Below the pieces are notes generated by a model. It did not search any database, was not told the origin of the DNA, and saw nothing but the letters and a program-made list of their open reading frames with translations. Positions 1 to 7,280 of a stretch of DNA of 18,403 bases are shown here, in pieces. Numbering within the stretch: position 1 is the stretch's first letter; each line of letters starts with the position of its first letter. The stretch comes from Angelakisella sp. (GTDB taxonomy: Bacteria > Bacillota > Clostridia > Oscillospirales > Ruminococcaceae). Position numbers and translations under genes: made by a program. The stretch is from contig JAAWGY010000018.1 of the NCBI GenBank assembly GCA_022795575.1, forward strand, positions 1 through 18,403. The letters are read 5' to 3'.

Positions 1-1
1 T

Positions 2-111
2 CCTGGGGAGTTTCGCTCCTGCGGGAGCGACCAGGGCTCTGCCCTGGACCTGCAAGCCTTTGAAAAGGCTTGACCGAAACTTTTATCGCCCTGCGGGCCT
101 TTGGCGGGACA
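2..111 (+). repeat. Compound three-hairpin repeat, copy R1 (uninterrupted)
   Basis: Three short hairpins follow one another: TCGCTCCTGCGGGAGCGA (13-30), CCAGGGCTCTGCCCTGG (31-47) and AAGCCTTTGAAAAGGCTT (54-71). A tail, GACCGAAACTTTTA (72-85), and a small GCCCTGCGGGC hairpin (88-98) follow. A near-identical copy lies at 8056-8132 and a shorter inverted copy at 18310-18365. Here the tail runs directly into the GCCCTGCGGGC hairpin, whereas at 8133-8293 a 161-bp palindrome separates the two parts. No gene is supported in 1-271, and the small ORFs there are hairpin sequence read through. The repeat may begin before the window. Confidence 0.8.
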
Positions 112-118
112 GCCCTTA

Positions 119-270
119 GAGCCTATCCAAAGCTCTCCCGGCACGCCGCCTTGGCAGGTCTTTTTGCTCCCCGCGGCGTTGCCGCGTCCCCAAACGCAAC
201 CGCCGCAGGCGGCTGTCAGACCGTTGGAAAAAACCTGCCAATTCGGTGTTCCGAAAATCCGGAATAGGCG
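119..270. repeat. Palindromic MITE-like element A
   Basis: The ends are imperfect inverted repeats of about 45 bp. The left arm begins GAGCCTATCC and the right arm, read on the minus strand, begins CGCCTATTCC; both continue through a CTCCCGG/GCCGAATTGGCAGG-like stretch to a T-rich run. The 4-bp word CTTA flanks both sides (115-118 and 271-274), as a target-site duplication would. The outer arms match element B (7281-7441), but the centre differs: it carries the CCGCCGCAGGCGG module also found at 7708-7720 and 7899-7911. No transposase is encoded, so any mobility would have to be supplied in trans (inference). Confidence 0.75.
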
Positions 271-271
271 C

Positions 272-646
272 TTACGCCTCTTCCTCCACCACGTCTGCCT
301 CGGGGGCGTTTTTGCGGACGCTTTCGATGCCGTTGAGGCAGGAGGACCTGCGGGTGTAGCCCTCGGAAACGGCGATGATCTCGCCGTTGCGGGCCTTTAA
401 GCGGAAGCGAAACTCCCCGGCCTTGTCGGTGTAGACCTCAAACTTGGGGTTGGTGAGGGCCTCGAAGCCCTCCACGGTCTGGTCCTCCAGATTGGCGATG
501 GGGGCGTTCTTGCGGACGCTCTCGATGCCATTTTTGCAGGCGGACTCGGAGGCGTAAACCTCGGAGGTGGCGATGATCTCGCCGTTGCCTGCCTTGAGAT
601 TAAACTTGATGCCGGTCTTTACCCTTTTGATTGCAAACTTGCCCAT
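272..646 (-). CDS. DUF1508 (YegP-like) domain protein, tandem repeat
   Basis: A 124-residue protein made of two DUF1508 units, each built around a KAGNGEIIA/KARNGEIIA core followed by a Ser-rich turn and the shared ending NGIESVRKNAP. The first unit spans about residues 3-50 and the second about 65-115. DUF1508/YegP proteins are small beta-rich proteins of unknown biochemical role, so no function is assigned. I chose the ATG at 646 because GGGAGG lies 10 nt upstream and homology begins with GKFAIKR; a longer frame up to 835 would run through the promoter. The C-terminus is acidic (VVEEEA). The TAA stop (272-274) lies in the CTTA word flanking element A, so an insertion may have set the present 3' end. 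Confidence 0.85.
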   Translation of the reverse strand: MGKFAIKRVKTGIKFNLKAGNGEIIATSEVYASESACKNGIESVRKNAPIANLEDQTVEGFEALTNPKFEVYTDKAGEFRFRLKARNGEIIAVSEGYTRRSSCLNGIESVRKNAPEADVVEEEA

Positions 647-691
647 GGCACAGATGCCTCCCTTGTATATTGTGTGAAATCTGCCGTTTTT

Positions 692-721
692 AGTATAGCA
701 ATTTAAGGGCGGCGTTGTCAA
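692..721 (-). promoter_or_regulatory. Sigma-A promoter for the DUF1508 gene
   Basis: On the minus strand a perfect -35 TTGACA (716-721) is separated by 18 bp from TATACT (692-697). The predicted transcript start near 685 leaves a leader of about 39 nt before the ATG at 646. The downstream ribosome binding site supports the assignment. Confidence 0.75.
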
Positions 722-798
722 CGAAAATGAGCGAAAAAGAGAGAAGCGCAGGGAATCCCCACTTTTTCCGCCTCCCGGCGAAAAATGCGCTTTTCCTA

Positions 799-827
799 TT
801 GGTGACAGGTGGTAAATATGGTATAAT
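799..827 (+). promoter_or_regulatory. Probable promoter for the CPBP-tadA transcript
   Basis: TTGGTG (799-804), a 17-bp spacer and TATAAT (822-827) with an upstream TG in the extended -10 position. It diverges from the DUF1508 promoter about 80 bp away. A start near 834 would give a leader of about 230 nt. The -10 overlaps the first copy of a direct repeat whose second copy reads TATCAT at the same place, so the promoter may have arisen from, or been carried in by, the repeat (inference). Confidence 0.55.
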
Positions 828-960
828 GTCCGCAAGCGGCCATGATACAGGATCTAAAAGGCCCTTTTCCTCGTCCCCTTCGGGGACAACCGGAAAAGAT
901 GGCCAATGATACCATTTCGCTGCGCTTCATGGTATCATGTCCGCAAGCGGCCATGATGCA
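820..960 (+). repeat. 30-bp direct repeat pair in the leader region
   Basis: The word around ATGTCCGCAAGCGGCCATGA occurs at 820-849 and again at 931-960 with two mismatches across 30 bp. Each copy can fold: CCGCAAGCGG is a hairpin, and in the second copy the flanking ATCATG and CATGAT extend the stem. The unit length from copy to copy is 111 bp. Confidence 0.75.
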
Positions 961-1026
961 AAGCTTGCCGAAAGGGATGGCCGGTGATACCACCGCGCTC
1001 CGCGCTATGGCACCCCGTGCCATAGC
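864..1026 (+). promoter_or_regulatory. Hairpin-rich 5' leader of the CPBP-tadA mRNA
   Basis: Several inverted repeats lie in the untranslated region. CTTTTCC/GGAAAAG encloses GTCCCC-TTC-GGGGAC (864-898). GATACCAT pairs with ATGGTATC (908-935). A perfect 10-bp stem, GCTATGGCAC/GTGCCATAGC with a CCC loop, lies at 1004-1026, 29 nt before the ribosome binding site. TGGTATCA near 930-936 can also pair with TGATACCA at 985-992, so alternative folds are possible. No U-tract follows any of them, so a classical attenuator is not supported. The rest of 647-1067 holds no gene. Confidence 0.45.
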
Positions 1027-1067
1027 AGGGCAGCACAACCAACGAAGCAACCTTGGGAGGTGACAGC

Positions 1068-2084
1068 ATGGAGGGAGACATCCTTTGGGGGGTAGACCTG
1101 GAGCGGGACCAGCGGCTGGAGCGCCGGAGCCTCAGCCGCCTTCTTTCCGCGGTGGGCCTCACCATGCTGATCTTTCTGCTGGCGGCCCTTTCCACCGGCC
1201 TCCCGGTAAACCTCCTGCGCTGGTACTGGGAAAGCCACGGCATCCCCATCACCGATGCTTTGGCCCAGCTGGTAAATATGGCCAGCTATACCTATTCCCT
1301 CCTGCTGCCCCTCCTCTTCTTTGTCCTCTTCCAGGGGCCCCGCCGGGTGGGACGCCCCCTCTTCCCCCTGGGACGCCCCGCCCCCGGCGTCTTCTTCCCC
1401 GCCCTGGGGTTCTGCCTGGGGATCTGCTCCTTTTCCAACTACCTCTCCTCCTATGTGGCCCTGCTGATCCGGGAGGCGCTCCACCAGCCGGTCCCCACCT
1501 ACCGCGCCGCCATCCCGGAAAGCGGCCTGCCCATGGTGCTGGGCATCCTCTCCGCCGCCGTCCTCCCGGCTGTGCTGGAGGAGCTCCTCTTCCGGGGGGC
1601 CATCCTCCAGGCCGCCCGGCCCTTTGGCGACGGCTTCGCCATCCTCCTCTCCGCCCTGGCCTTTACCCTCTGCCATACCACCGTCCCCCAGCTGATCCCC
1701 GCCCTGCTGGCCGGGCTGATGTTCGGCTTCTTTACCGTGCTCTCCGGCTCCCTTTGGGTAACGGTGCTGATCCACTGCTGCTACAACCTGCTGGCCGTGG
1801 CGGTGGAGCTGGCCGGCACCACCGGCGGGCCGGAGGCCCAGCGGGCGATGGCGCTGGCCATCGCCGCCGGCTCCTTCCTCCTTTGGGCCGGGGGAACCTA
1901 TCTCCTCTGCCGCCGGTTCCTGCTGGTGGGGCGGCGGATGACCGGGGTCTACCAGGGCACCCTCTCCGGCCCGGAGCGGTTGGCCCGGGTGTTCTGCAAT
2001 CCCCCCATGCTCATCGCCACGGCCACCCTATGCTGGACCACCTGGGAGCCGGTGGTGGGGGAGACGCTGAAGCGATGGAGCTGA
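1068..2084 (+). CDS. CPBP-family intramembrane metalloprotease (CAAX protease-like)
   Basis: A 338-residue multi-spanning membrane protein. It carries the three motifs of the CPBP/ABI family (Pfam Abi/CPBP): EELLFRG at residues 171-177 with the paired glutamates and Arg176, FTLCH at 199-203 with His203, and LIHCCYN with His236 and Asn240. Known members (Rce1-type) cleave within the membrane using a glutamate/histidine metal site; many bacterial members process peptides or have no known substrate. Hydrophobic segments occur near residues 25-45, 70-95, 110-135, 160-180, 190-245 and 265-290. The ATG at 1068 is preferred over the upstream TTG at 1053 because GGGAGGTG (1055-1062) sits 5 nt before it. 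The last 10 nt overlap tadA, implying coupled translation. The substrate is unknown. Confidence 0.87.
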   Translation: MEGDILWGVDLERDQRLERRSLSRLLSAVGLTMLIFLLAALSTGLPVNLLRWYWESHGIPITDALAQLVNMASYTYSLLLPLLFFVLFQGPRRVGRPLFPLGRPAPGVFFPALGFCLGICSFSNYLSSYVALLIREALHQPVPTYRAAIPESGLPMVLGILSAAVLPAVLEELLFRGAILQAARPFGDGFAILLSALAFTLCHTTVPQLIPALLAGLMFGFFTVLSGSLWVTVLIHCCYNLLAVAVELAGTTGGPEAQRAMALAIAAGSFLLWAGGTYLLCRRFLLVGRRMTGVYQGTLSGPERLARVFCNPPMLIATATLCWTTWEPVVGETLKRWS

Positions 2085-2542
2085 CACCACCGGCCCGCCG
2101 GAGCCATGAACGGTGGATGTCCCTGGCCATCCGGGAGGCCCGGCTGGCGGCAGAGGCAGGGGAGGTGCCGGTGGGGGCGGTGGTGGTCCGGGACGGGGCG
2201 GTCATCGCCCGGGGCCGCAACCGCCGGGAGGCGGAGGGAACCGCCCTGGGCCACGCCGAGCTGGAGGCCATCGCCGCCGCCTGCCGGGAGGTGGGGGACT
2301 GGCGGCTGACCGGCTGTACCCTCTACGTGACGCTGGAGCCCTGCTGTATGTGCGCCGGGGCCTGCCTCAACGCCCGGCTGGACCGGGTGGTGTACGGGGC
2401 GGCGGACCAGGCGGCGGGGTGCCTGGGGTCCCGGGTGAACCTTTTTGCCATGGGGCTGGGGCCGCCGCCGGGGATTCTCCCCGGGGTGCTGGCGGAGGAG
2501 TGCGGGGCGCTGCTCCAGGACTTCTTCCGGCAACGCCGCTGA
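2075..2542 (+). CDS. tadA: tRNA adenosine(34) deaminase TadA
   Basis: A 155-residue cytidine-deaminase-fold enzyme that converts A34 to inosine in the wobble position of tRNA-Arg(ACG). The zinc site is clear: HAE at residues 60-62 supplies His60 and the catalytic Glu62, and PCCMC at 89-93 supplies Cys90 and Cys93. The N-terminal WMSLAIREA helix and the MGLGPPPGILPGVL C-terminal region are typical of TadA rather than of guanine or cytosine deaminases. The length fits the family. The start at 2075 lies inside the end of the CPBP gene and follows GGGGAG. In Bacillus tadA is adjacent to the SRP RNA-dnaX block (known); here it lies 14 kb away on the other strand but in the same window. Confidence 0.93.
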   Translation: MELTPPARRSHERWMSLAIREARLAAEAGEVPVGAVVVRDGAVIARGRNRREAEGTALGHAELEAIAAACREVGDWRLTGCTLYVTLEPCCMCAGACLNARLDRVVYGAADQAAGCLGSRVNLFAMGLGPPPGILPGVLAEECGALLQDFFRQRR

Positions 2543-2612
2543 CCGCCCCGGGGACAGGCCTTTGCCCCCGCGATATCCAGGAAAACAAGGAAAAAAAGGA
2601 GTACCCCCAACC

Positions 2613-3731
2613 ATGACAGACCTGAAAAAAGACTGGCCCCGCCTGCTGCTGCGGGCCGTGGAGTGTGCCCTGCGCTGTATCTTCAGCCCGGCCACCGCGG
2701 CCAGCATCGGCGCGGCGGCGCTGGCGATGCTCATCTTCACGGTGGTGTACCTCAACCATGTGGTTTATATCATCGACGGCGACAGCGCAACCGTCACCGT
2801 CACCGCCGAGCAGGACTATATGAAGATCCTGGCCAACGAGGAGATCCGCCTGGCCCCCCGGGATTTGGTGGAGGTGGTGGAGGCCAACGCCCGGAGCTTT
2901 GGGCGGATCTCCATCCGGCACCCATTTACCGTCTCGCTGACGGTGGACGGCGAAACCGACCGCTACTACTGTATGGAGGGGGACACGGTGGCGGATATGC
3001 TGGCCGACAACGGGGTGGAGCTGCGCAACGCCGATAAAATCACCCACCCCCGGGCCACGACACTGATGCCGGGGGACGATATCTCCATTGTCCGGGTGGA
3101 TTCCCGCCGGGTGGAAAACGAGGTGGTCATCCCCCACGAGACGGTGGAAAAGCGGACCAGCGTCATCCGCAGCGGCACCACCCGCACCCTCCAGTACGGG
3201 GCGGACGGGCTGAAAAAGGAGACCTGGGAGGAGGTGCTGGAGGACGGCCAGGTGGTGGACCGGTACAAGGTCCGGGAGGATATCCTAAAGTATCCCACCA
3301 CCGCCCAGGTGCTCATCGGGGACGGCAGCCCCATCTCCAACTTCGATTTCAGCAGCCAGTACCCCCTGGACGCCGAGGGCAACCCCATCAACTACATCTC
3401 GGTGCTCCGGGACCAGAAGGCCACCGGCTACCACCGCTCCGGCAAGGCCTGGGGGGCGGGCTACTGGACCACCCGGGGACAGTACGGCGAAACCTACTGC
3501 CAGGCCGGCACCGTGGCGGTAATCCGCCTGGACGAGATGCCCTACGGCACCAAGCTCTACATCAAAACACCGGACAACAAGTTTATCTACGGCTACGCGG
3601 TGGTGAACGACACCGGAGAATTTGCCGGCAACGGGGTGACGGTGGACCTCTTCTATGACAGCTACATCGAAAGCGTCCTGAACGGCGCGCGGTTTGTGGA
3701 TATCTATATCCTGGAGATACCAGGGCAATAA
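2613..3731 (+). CDS. YabE-like G5 and 3D domain cell-wall protein
   Basis: A 372-residue protein with a short cytoplasmic N-terminus, one membrane anchor (about 30-53) and an extracellular remainder. DUF348-like repeats cover roughly 57-145, a G5 domain 160-230 (ending VDRYKVREDIL), and a C-terminal 3D domain about 265-368. The three aspartates that name the 3D domain are visible: Asp307 (RLDEMPYGT), Asp333 (VNDTG) and Asp345 (VDLF). Such proteins (B. subtilis YabE, stationary-phase survival family) are thought to act on peptidoglycan through an MltA-like double-psi barrel. The start at 2613 follows AAAGGAG with 11-nt spacing. It lies 70 bp after tadA with no terminator between, so cotranscription is likely. 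A strong terminator follows. Confidence 0.87.
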   Translation: MTDLKKDWPRLLLRAVECALRCIFSPATAASIGAAALAMLIFTVVYLNHVVYIIDGDSATVTVTAEQDYMKILANEEIRLAPRDLVEVVEANARSFGRISIRHPFTVSLTVDGETDRYYCMEGDTVADMLADNGVELRNADKITHPRATTLMPGDDISIVRVDSRRVENEVVIPHETVEKRTSVIRSGTTRTLQYGADGLKKETWEEVLEDGQVVDRYKVREDILKYPTTAQVLIGDGSPISNFDFSSQYPLDAEGNPINYISVLRDQKATGYHRSGKAWGAGYWTTRGQYGETYCQAGTVAVIRLDEMPYGTKLYIKTPDNKFIYGYAVVNDTGEFAGNGVTVDLFYDSYIESVLNGARFVDIYILEIPGQ

Positions 3732-3735
3732 GAGC

Positions 3736-3780
3736 GGGGCCGGCGGCTGCGATGGTGCATCGTGAGCCGCCGGCCCCTTT
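3736..3780 (+). terminator. Rho-independent terminator after the YabE-like gene
   Basis: A perfect 13-bp GC stem (3736-3748 with 3765-3777) begins 5 bp after the stop codon. Its loop contains a second small stem, CGATG-GTG-CATCG, and TTT follows. The stem is very stable although the U-tract is short. It separates the CPBP-tadA-yabE-like transcript from metG. Confidence 0.8.
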
Positions 3781-3847
3781 GTCCCCCGGATTTTCCCGCC
3801 GCCAGCCACAAAAAATCAAAAAACAGGCCCAAAGACGGCCGGCAGTA

Positions 3848-3876
3848 GTGCAATCCTCTTCAAGTTGTGGTAAACT
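3848..3876 (+). promoter_or_regulatory. Possible metG promoter
   Basis: GTGCAA (3848-3853), a 17-bp spacer and TAAACT (3871-3876), preceded by TG in the extended -10 position. The -35 is weak. It is placed between the terminator and metG, leaving a leader of about 55 nt, which is too short for a T-box. Confidence 0.35.
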
Positions 3877-3939
3877 ATACCTGTTACCCTCCCCGCCATC
3901 CCCCGGGGTATTCTATACAAACAGGAGGCCCAGCCCACT

Positions 3940-5886
3940 ATGGAAAAACAGAAATTCTACATCACCACCCCCATCTACTACCCCTCCGACAGCCTGCATA
4001 TCGGCCACAGCTACTGCACCGTGGCCACCGATACCATGGCCCGGTATAAACGCCTTACCGGCTATGACGTTATGTTCCTGACCGGCGCGGACGAGCACGG
4101 CCAGAAAATCGAGGAAAAGGCCAAGGCCGCCGGCGTCACCCCCCAGGAGTATGTGGACCGGATCGTCGCCACCTTCCAGTCCCTCTGGCAGCTGCTGAAC
4201 ATCTCCCACGACCGCTTTATCCGCACCACCGACGACTACCACGTGGAATCGGTCAAAAGGATCTTCCGGGCCCTCTATGACAAGGGGGACATCTACAAGG
4301 GCTCCTACCAGGGCAAATACTGCACCCCCTGCGAGTCCTTCTGGACCGAAAGCCAGCTGGTGGACGGCAAGTGCCCCGACTGCGGCCGGCCTGTTGTTGA
4401 CGCCGAGGAGGAGGCCTATTTCTTCCGCCTCTCCCGCTATGCCGACCGCATCCTGGCCTTGTACGACGAGCACCCGGAGTTTTTGACGCCCCAGTCCCGG
4501 GTCAACGAGATGCGGGCCTTTATCAACCAGGGGCTGGAGGACCTTTGTGTTTCCCGAACCAGCTTTTCCTGGGGGGTGCCGGTGGAATTCGATCCCAAGC
4601 ACGTGGTGTATGTCTGGATTGACGCTCTGAGCAACTACATCACCGCCCTGGGCTACGGCAACGAAAGATACCATGACTTTGACCACTACTGGCCGGCGGA
4701 CGTCCACTTTGTGGGCAAGGAGATCGTCCGCTTCCACGCCATCATCTGGCCCGCGATGCTGATGGCGCTGGATCTGCCCCTGCCCAAGCAGGTATACGGC
4801 CACGGCTGGCTGCTGCTGGACGGCGGCAAGATGAGCAAATCCAAGGGGAACGTGGTGGATCCGGTATTCCTCTGCCAGCGGTACGGGGTGGACGCCATCC
4901 GCTTCTTCCTGCTGCGGGCCTTCCCCTTTGGCTCGGACGGGGTGTTCTCCAACGAGGCGCTGATCTCCACCATCAACGCCGACCTTGCCAACGACCTGGG
5001 GAATCTGGTGAGCCGCACGGTAAGCATGGTAGAGAAATACTTTGGCGGGACGCTGCCGGCCCACCGCGCCGCCGAGCCGCTGGACGAGGAGCTGATGGTG
5101 CTGACACGGGCGCTGCCGGGCCGCTACGCCGGGGAGATGGAGGCGTTTGCCTTCCAGAACGCGTTGGGCGAGATCTTCCGGGTGGTGGGCAGGGCCAACA
5201 AATACATCGACGAATCCACCCCCTGGATCCTGGCCAAGGACGAGGGGAAGCGGGCACGACTGGCGGCGGTGATGTACAATCTGCTGGAATCCATCCGGGT
5301 TTGCGGTATCCTGCTAAAGCCCTTTATGCCGGAATCCGCGGAGAAGATCCTGGACCAGATCGGAGCAGTGGAGGGGGAGCGGAGCTGGGAGAGCGCCCAA
5401 AGGGTTTGCGGGCTGCGGGACCAGGTGACGGTAGCCAAGGGGGAGACGCTGTTCCCCCGGATCGATATGGCCAAGGAGCTGGCGGAGTTAGAGGCCCGGC
5501 AGGAGGCGCTGAAGGCGGAGAAGGCCAAGGAGGATGGCGCTGCACAGGCGGAGCCGGTGGCGGCGGAGATTGTGGTAGACGACTTCTTCAAGGTAGACCT
5601 GCGGGTTTGCCGGGTGGTGAAGTGCGAGGCGGTGCCCAAGGCAAAGAAGCTGCTGCGGCTGGAGCTGGACGACGGGATGGGGGGGCGGCAGATTGTGTCG
5701 TCGATCCATCCGTGGTACGAGCCGGAGGAGCTTGTGGGGCACAATATCATTGTGATTGCCAATTTGAAGCCGGCGAAGTTCTGCGGGGTGGAGTCCAACG
5801 GGATGCTGCTGGCGGGGGACGACGCGGAGGGCAACTGTAAGGTGGTGTTTGCGGATAATCTGCCGGCGGGGACGAGGATTGGGTAA
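3940..5886 (+). CDS. metG: Methionyl-tRNA synthetase
   Basis: A 648-residue class I aminoacyl-tRNA synthetase that charges tRNA-Met in the cytoplasm. HIGH is at residues 20-23 and KMSKS at 297-301. Two CxxC pairs (Cys128/Cys131 and Cys145/Cys148) form the zinc knuckle of the connective peptide. The anticodon-binding helical domain follows (about 360-500). A charged linker (about 510-540) leads to a C-terminal EMAP/Trbp-type tRNA-binding domain (about 545-648, starting DDFFKVDLRV), which mediates dimerisation and tRNA binding in known MetG proteins. AGGAGG lies 12 nt before the ATG. The gene is monocistronic as far as can be seen and converges on the U32 gene. Confidence 0.97.
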   Translation: MEKQKFYITTPIYYPSDSLHIGHSYCTVATDTMARYKRLTGYDVMFLTGADEHGQKIEEKAKAAGVTPQEYVDRIVATFQSLWQLLNISHDRFIRTTDDYHVESVKRIFRALYDKGDIYKGSYQGKYCTPCESFWTESQLVDGKCPDCGRPVVDAEEEAYFFRLSRYADRILALYDEHPEFLTPQSRVNEMRAFINQGLEDLCVSRTSFSWGVPVEFDPKHVVYVWIDALSNYITALGYGNERYHDFDHYWPADVHFVGKEIVRFHAIIWPAMLMALDLPLPKQVYGHGWLLLDGGKMSKSKGNVVDPVFLCQRYGVDAIRFFLLRAFPFGSDGVFSNEALISTINADLANDLGNLVSRTVSMVEKYFGGTLPAHRAAEPLDEELMVLTRALPGRYAGEMEAFAFQNALGEIFRVVGRANKYIDESTPWILAKDEGKRARLAAVMYNLLESIRVCGILLKPFMPESAEKILDQIGAVEGERSWESAQRVCGLRDQVTVAKGETLFPRIDMAKELAELEARQEALKAEKAKEDGAAQAEPVAAEIVVDDFFKVDLRVCRVVKCEAVPKAKKLLRLELDDGMGGRQIVSSIHPWYEPEELVGHNIIVIANLKPAKFCGVESNGMLLAGDDAEGNCKVVFADNLPAGTRIG

Positions 5887-5894
5887 GGGGGGTA

Positions 5895-5936
5895 GCCTGT
5901 CCCACAGGTTGTGCCCGCCGGGGCTTCCCGAAGGGC
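5895..5936. repeat. Dispersed hairpin repeat between convergent genes
   Basis: The 36-bp word at 5895-5930 begins GCCTGTCCCACAGGTTG and recurs in the same orientation at 18270-18305. It contains CCTGT-CCC-ACAGG (5896-5908), and here a second foldback brings GCCC (5913-5916) against GGGC (5933-5936). It fills most of the 85-bp gap between the metG and U32 stop codons, where it could act as a two-way transcription barrier (inference). No U-tract is present. Confidence 0.6.
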
Positions 5937-5971
5937 AACAGCCACATTTCGGCCCCACCCACCCCAAAAAC

Positions 5972-7204
5972 CTACCGCCCAACCTCCCCCTCCGCCATAA
6001 ACCGCAGCACAGTCCCCACCGGCAGCGCCTCCGGCCAGGGCAGCGAAAAAGCCATCGTTGCGTGAGGGGTAGCCTGAATCGCCTCCCCCGCCCCGTCCCG
6101 GAGATCCTCCACCGGAATCACCACCGGTGGCCTGCCGGGCAGCAGCGCCTCCAGGGTGTCCCCCACCCGGAACTTGTTGCGCTGGGAGCAGAGAAGCCGT
6201 CCCCTTTCCCACCCCTCCACCACCCCGGCGGCCTCCCAGGCGCGGATGTACCCCCCGGGGACACGCTGGCCGTCCTCCGGCCTGCCAAAGAGGAAGCCGG
6301 TGCAGTAGGGCCGGTGGCTCAGCTTCTCCGGCTCCGCCAAAAGCCACGCCGGCGGGTCGTAGACCTCGTTTTTCAGCAAATCAGTGGCGGTGCGGTAAGC
6401 GTTTACCGCCACCGCCACATAGTAGGCGGACTTTGCCCGGCCCTCGATCTTGAAGCTGTCCACCCCCGCGTCCCGGAGCTTATCCAGGTGGGGCAGCAGG
6501 CAGAGGTCCTTGGCGTTGAGGATGTAGGTGCCGTTTTCCTCCTCGCTGATGGGGAAGTACTGTCCCGGGCGGGTCTCCTCCACCAGGTGGTACCGCCACC
6601 GGCAGGGCTGGGCGCACTCCCCCCGGTTGCCGTCCCGGCCGGTAAAGTAGTTGGAGAGCAGGCACCGCCCCGAAAAGCTGACGCACATGGCCCCCTGGAC
6701 AAAGTACTCCAGCTCCAGCTCCGGCGGGGTGTTTTGGCGGATGCCCCGGATCTCCTCCAGCGTCAGCTCCCGGGCCAGCACCACCCGCTTTGCCCCCAGG
6801 CCGAACAGCTCCCGGGCGGTAAGGTAGTTTGTCACCCCCGCCTGGGTGGAGATGTGCACCTCCACCTCCGGCACCTCCCGGCGGGCCAGCATCAGCACCC
6901 CCATGTCCGCCACGATAAAGGCGTCCACCCCGCAGTCCCGGAGCTCGTGGAGGTAGCCGGGGAGACCGGCCACCTCGTCGTTGTTCAGGAGGGTGTTGAC
7001 GGTGCAGTAAACCCGGACGCCCTGGGCGTGGGCCCTCCGGCAGCCCTCCGCCAGCTGCTCCGGGGTGAAGTTTTTGGGGGCGGAGCGCATGGTGTGCTGC
7101 TTCCCCCCAAGGTATACGGCGTCTGCCCCGTAGCGGAGGGCCGCCTCCAGCCGCTCCATATCCCCCGCAGGGGCCAGTACCTCCGGGATGCCTTTTTGGG
7201 TCAT
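5972..7204 (-). CDS. U32-family protein, probable tRNA uridine 5-hydroxylase TrhP
   Basis: A 410-residue protein with the U32 signature EYFVQGAMCVSFSGRCLLS (residues 166-184). Cys174 and Cys181, with Cys197 and Cys201 just after, match the conserved cysteines thought to hold an iron-sulfur cluster. The N-terminal LAPAGD and GADAVYLGG motifs open a TIM-barrel-like domain, and a small beta-rich domain closes the C-terminus. Although annotated as peptidases, members of this type (TrhP; YrrN/YrrO in B. subtilis) are established in prephenate-dependent 5-hydroxylation of U34 in tRNA. A collagenase-like role is less likely. GGAGGAG lies 7 nt before the ATG. No clear promoter was seen upstream. The upstream neighbour on this strand, tmk, is 1.1 kb away across repeats, so the gene is probably transcribed separately. 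Confidence 0.88.
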   Translation of the reverse strand: MTQKGIPEVLAPAGDMERLEAALRYGADAVYLGGKQHTMRSAPKNFTPEQLAEGCRRAHAQGVRVYCTVNTLLNNDEVAGLPGYLHELRDCGVDAFIVADMGVLMLARREVPEVEVHISTQAGVTNYLTARELFGLGAKRVVLARELTLEEIRGIRQNTPPELELEYFVQGAMCVSFSGRCLLSNYFTGRDGNRGECAQPCRWRYHLVEETRPGQYFPISEEENGTYILNAKDLCLLPHLDKLRDAGVDSFKIEGRAKSAYYVAVAVNAYRTATDLLKNEVYDPPAWLLAEPEKLSHRPYCTGFLFGRPEDGQRVPGGYIRAWEAAGVVEGWERGRLLCSQRNKFRVGDTLEALLPGRPPVVIPVEDLRDGAGEAIQATPHATMAFSLPWPEALPVGTVLRFMAEGEVGR

Positions 7205-7280
7205 GGTGTATCTCCTCCAGAAAAGTCTTGTGTTGGGTGCGGGGGCTATGGATGGGGCGGGGGGTAGGGGAAAGCTTTTA

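Noticed and set aside
647..835. N-terminal extension of the DUF1508 protein.
   Set aside because: It would be read through a perfect TTGACA/TATACT promoter and is not part of the DUF1508 domain.
1085..2074. Upstream extension of the tadA frame through the CPBP gene.
   Set aside because: The extension is Pro/Gly/Arg-rich out-of-frame CPBP sequence; TadA homology starts only near 2075.
3158..3731. Classifying the G5/3D protein as a true Rpf lytic transglycosylase.
   Set aside because: It has the 3D aspartates, not the lysozyme-like Rpf catalytic domain; only a YabE-like assignment is supported.
3781..3939. T-box or SAM riboswitch before metG.
   Set aside because: The predicted leader is about 55 nt and lacks T-box sequence, specifier loop or antiterminator.
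3913..5064. Long antisense open frame opposite metG.
   Set aside because: High GC makes the antisense frames long. The sequence shows no known domain, and metG fills the plus strand with all motifs.
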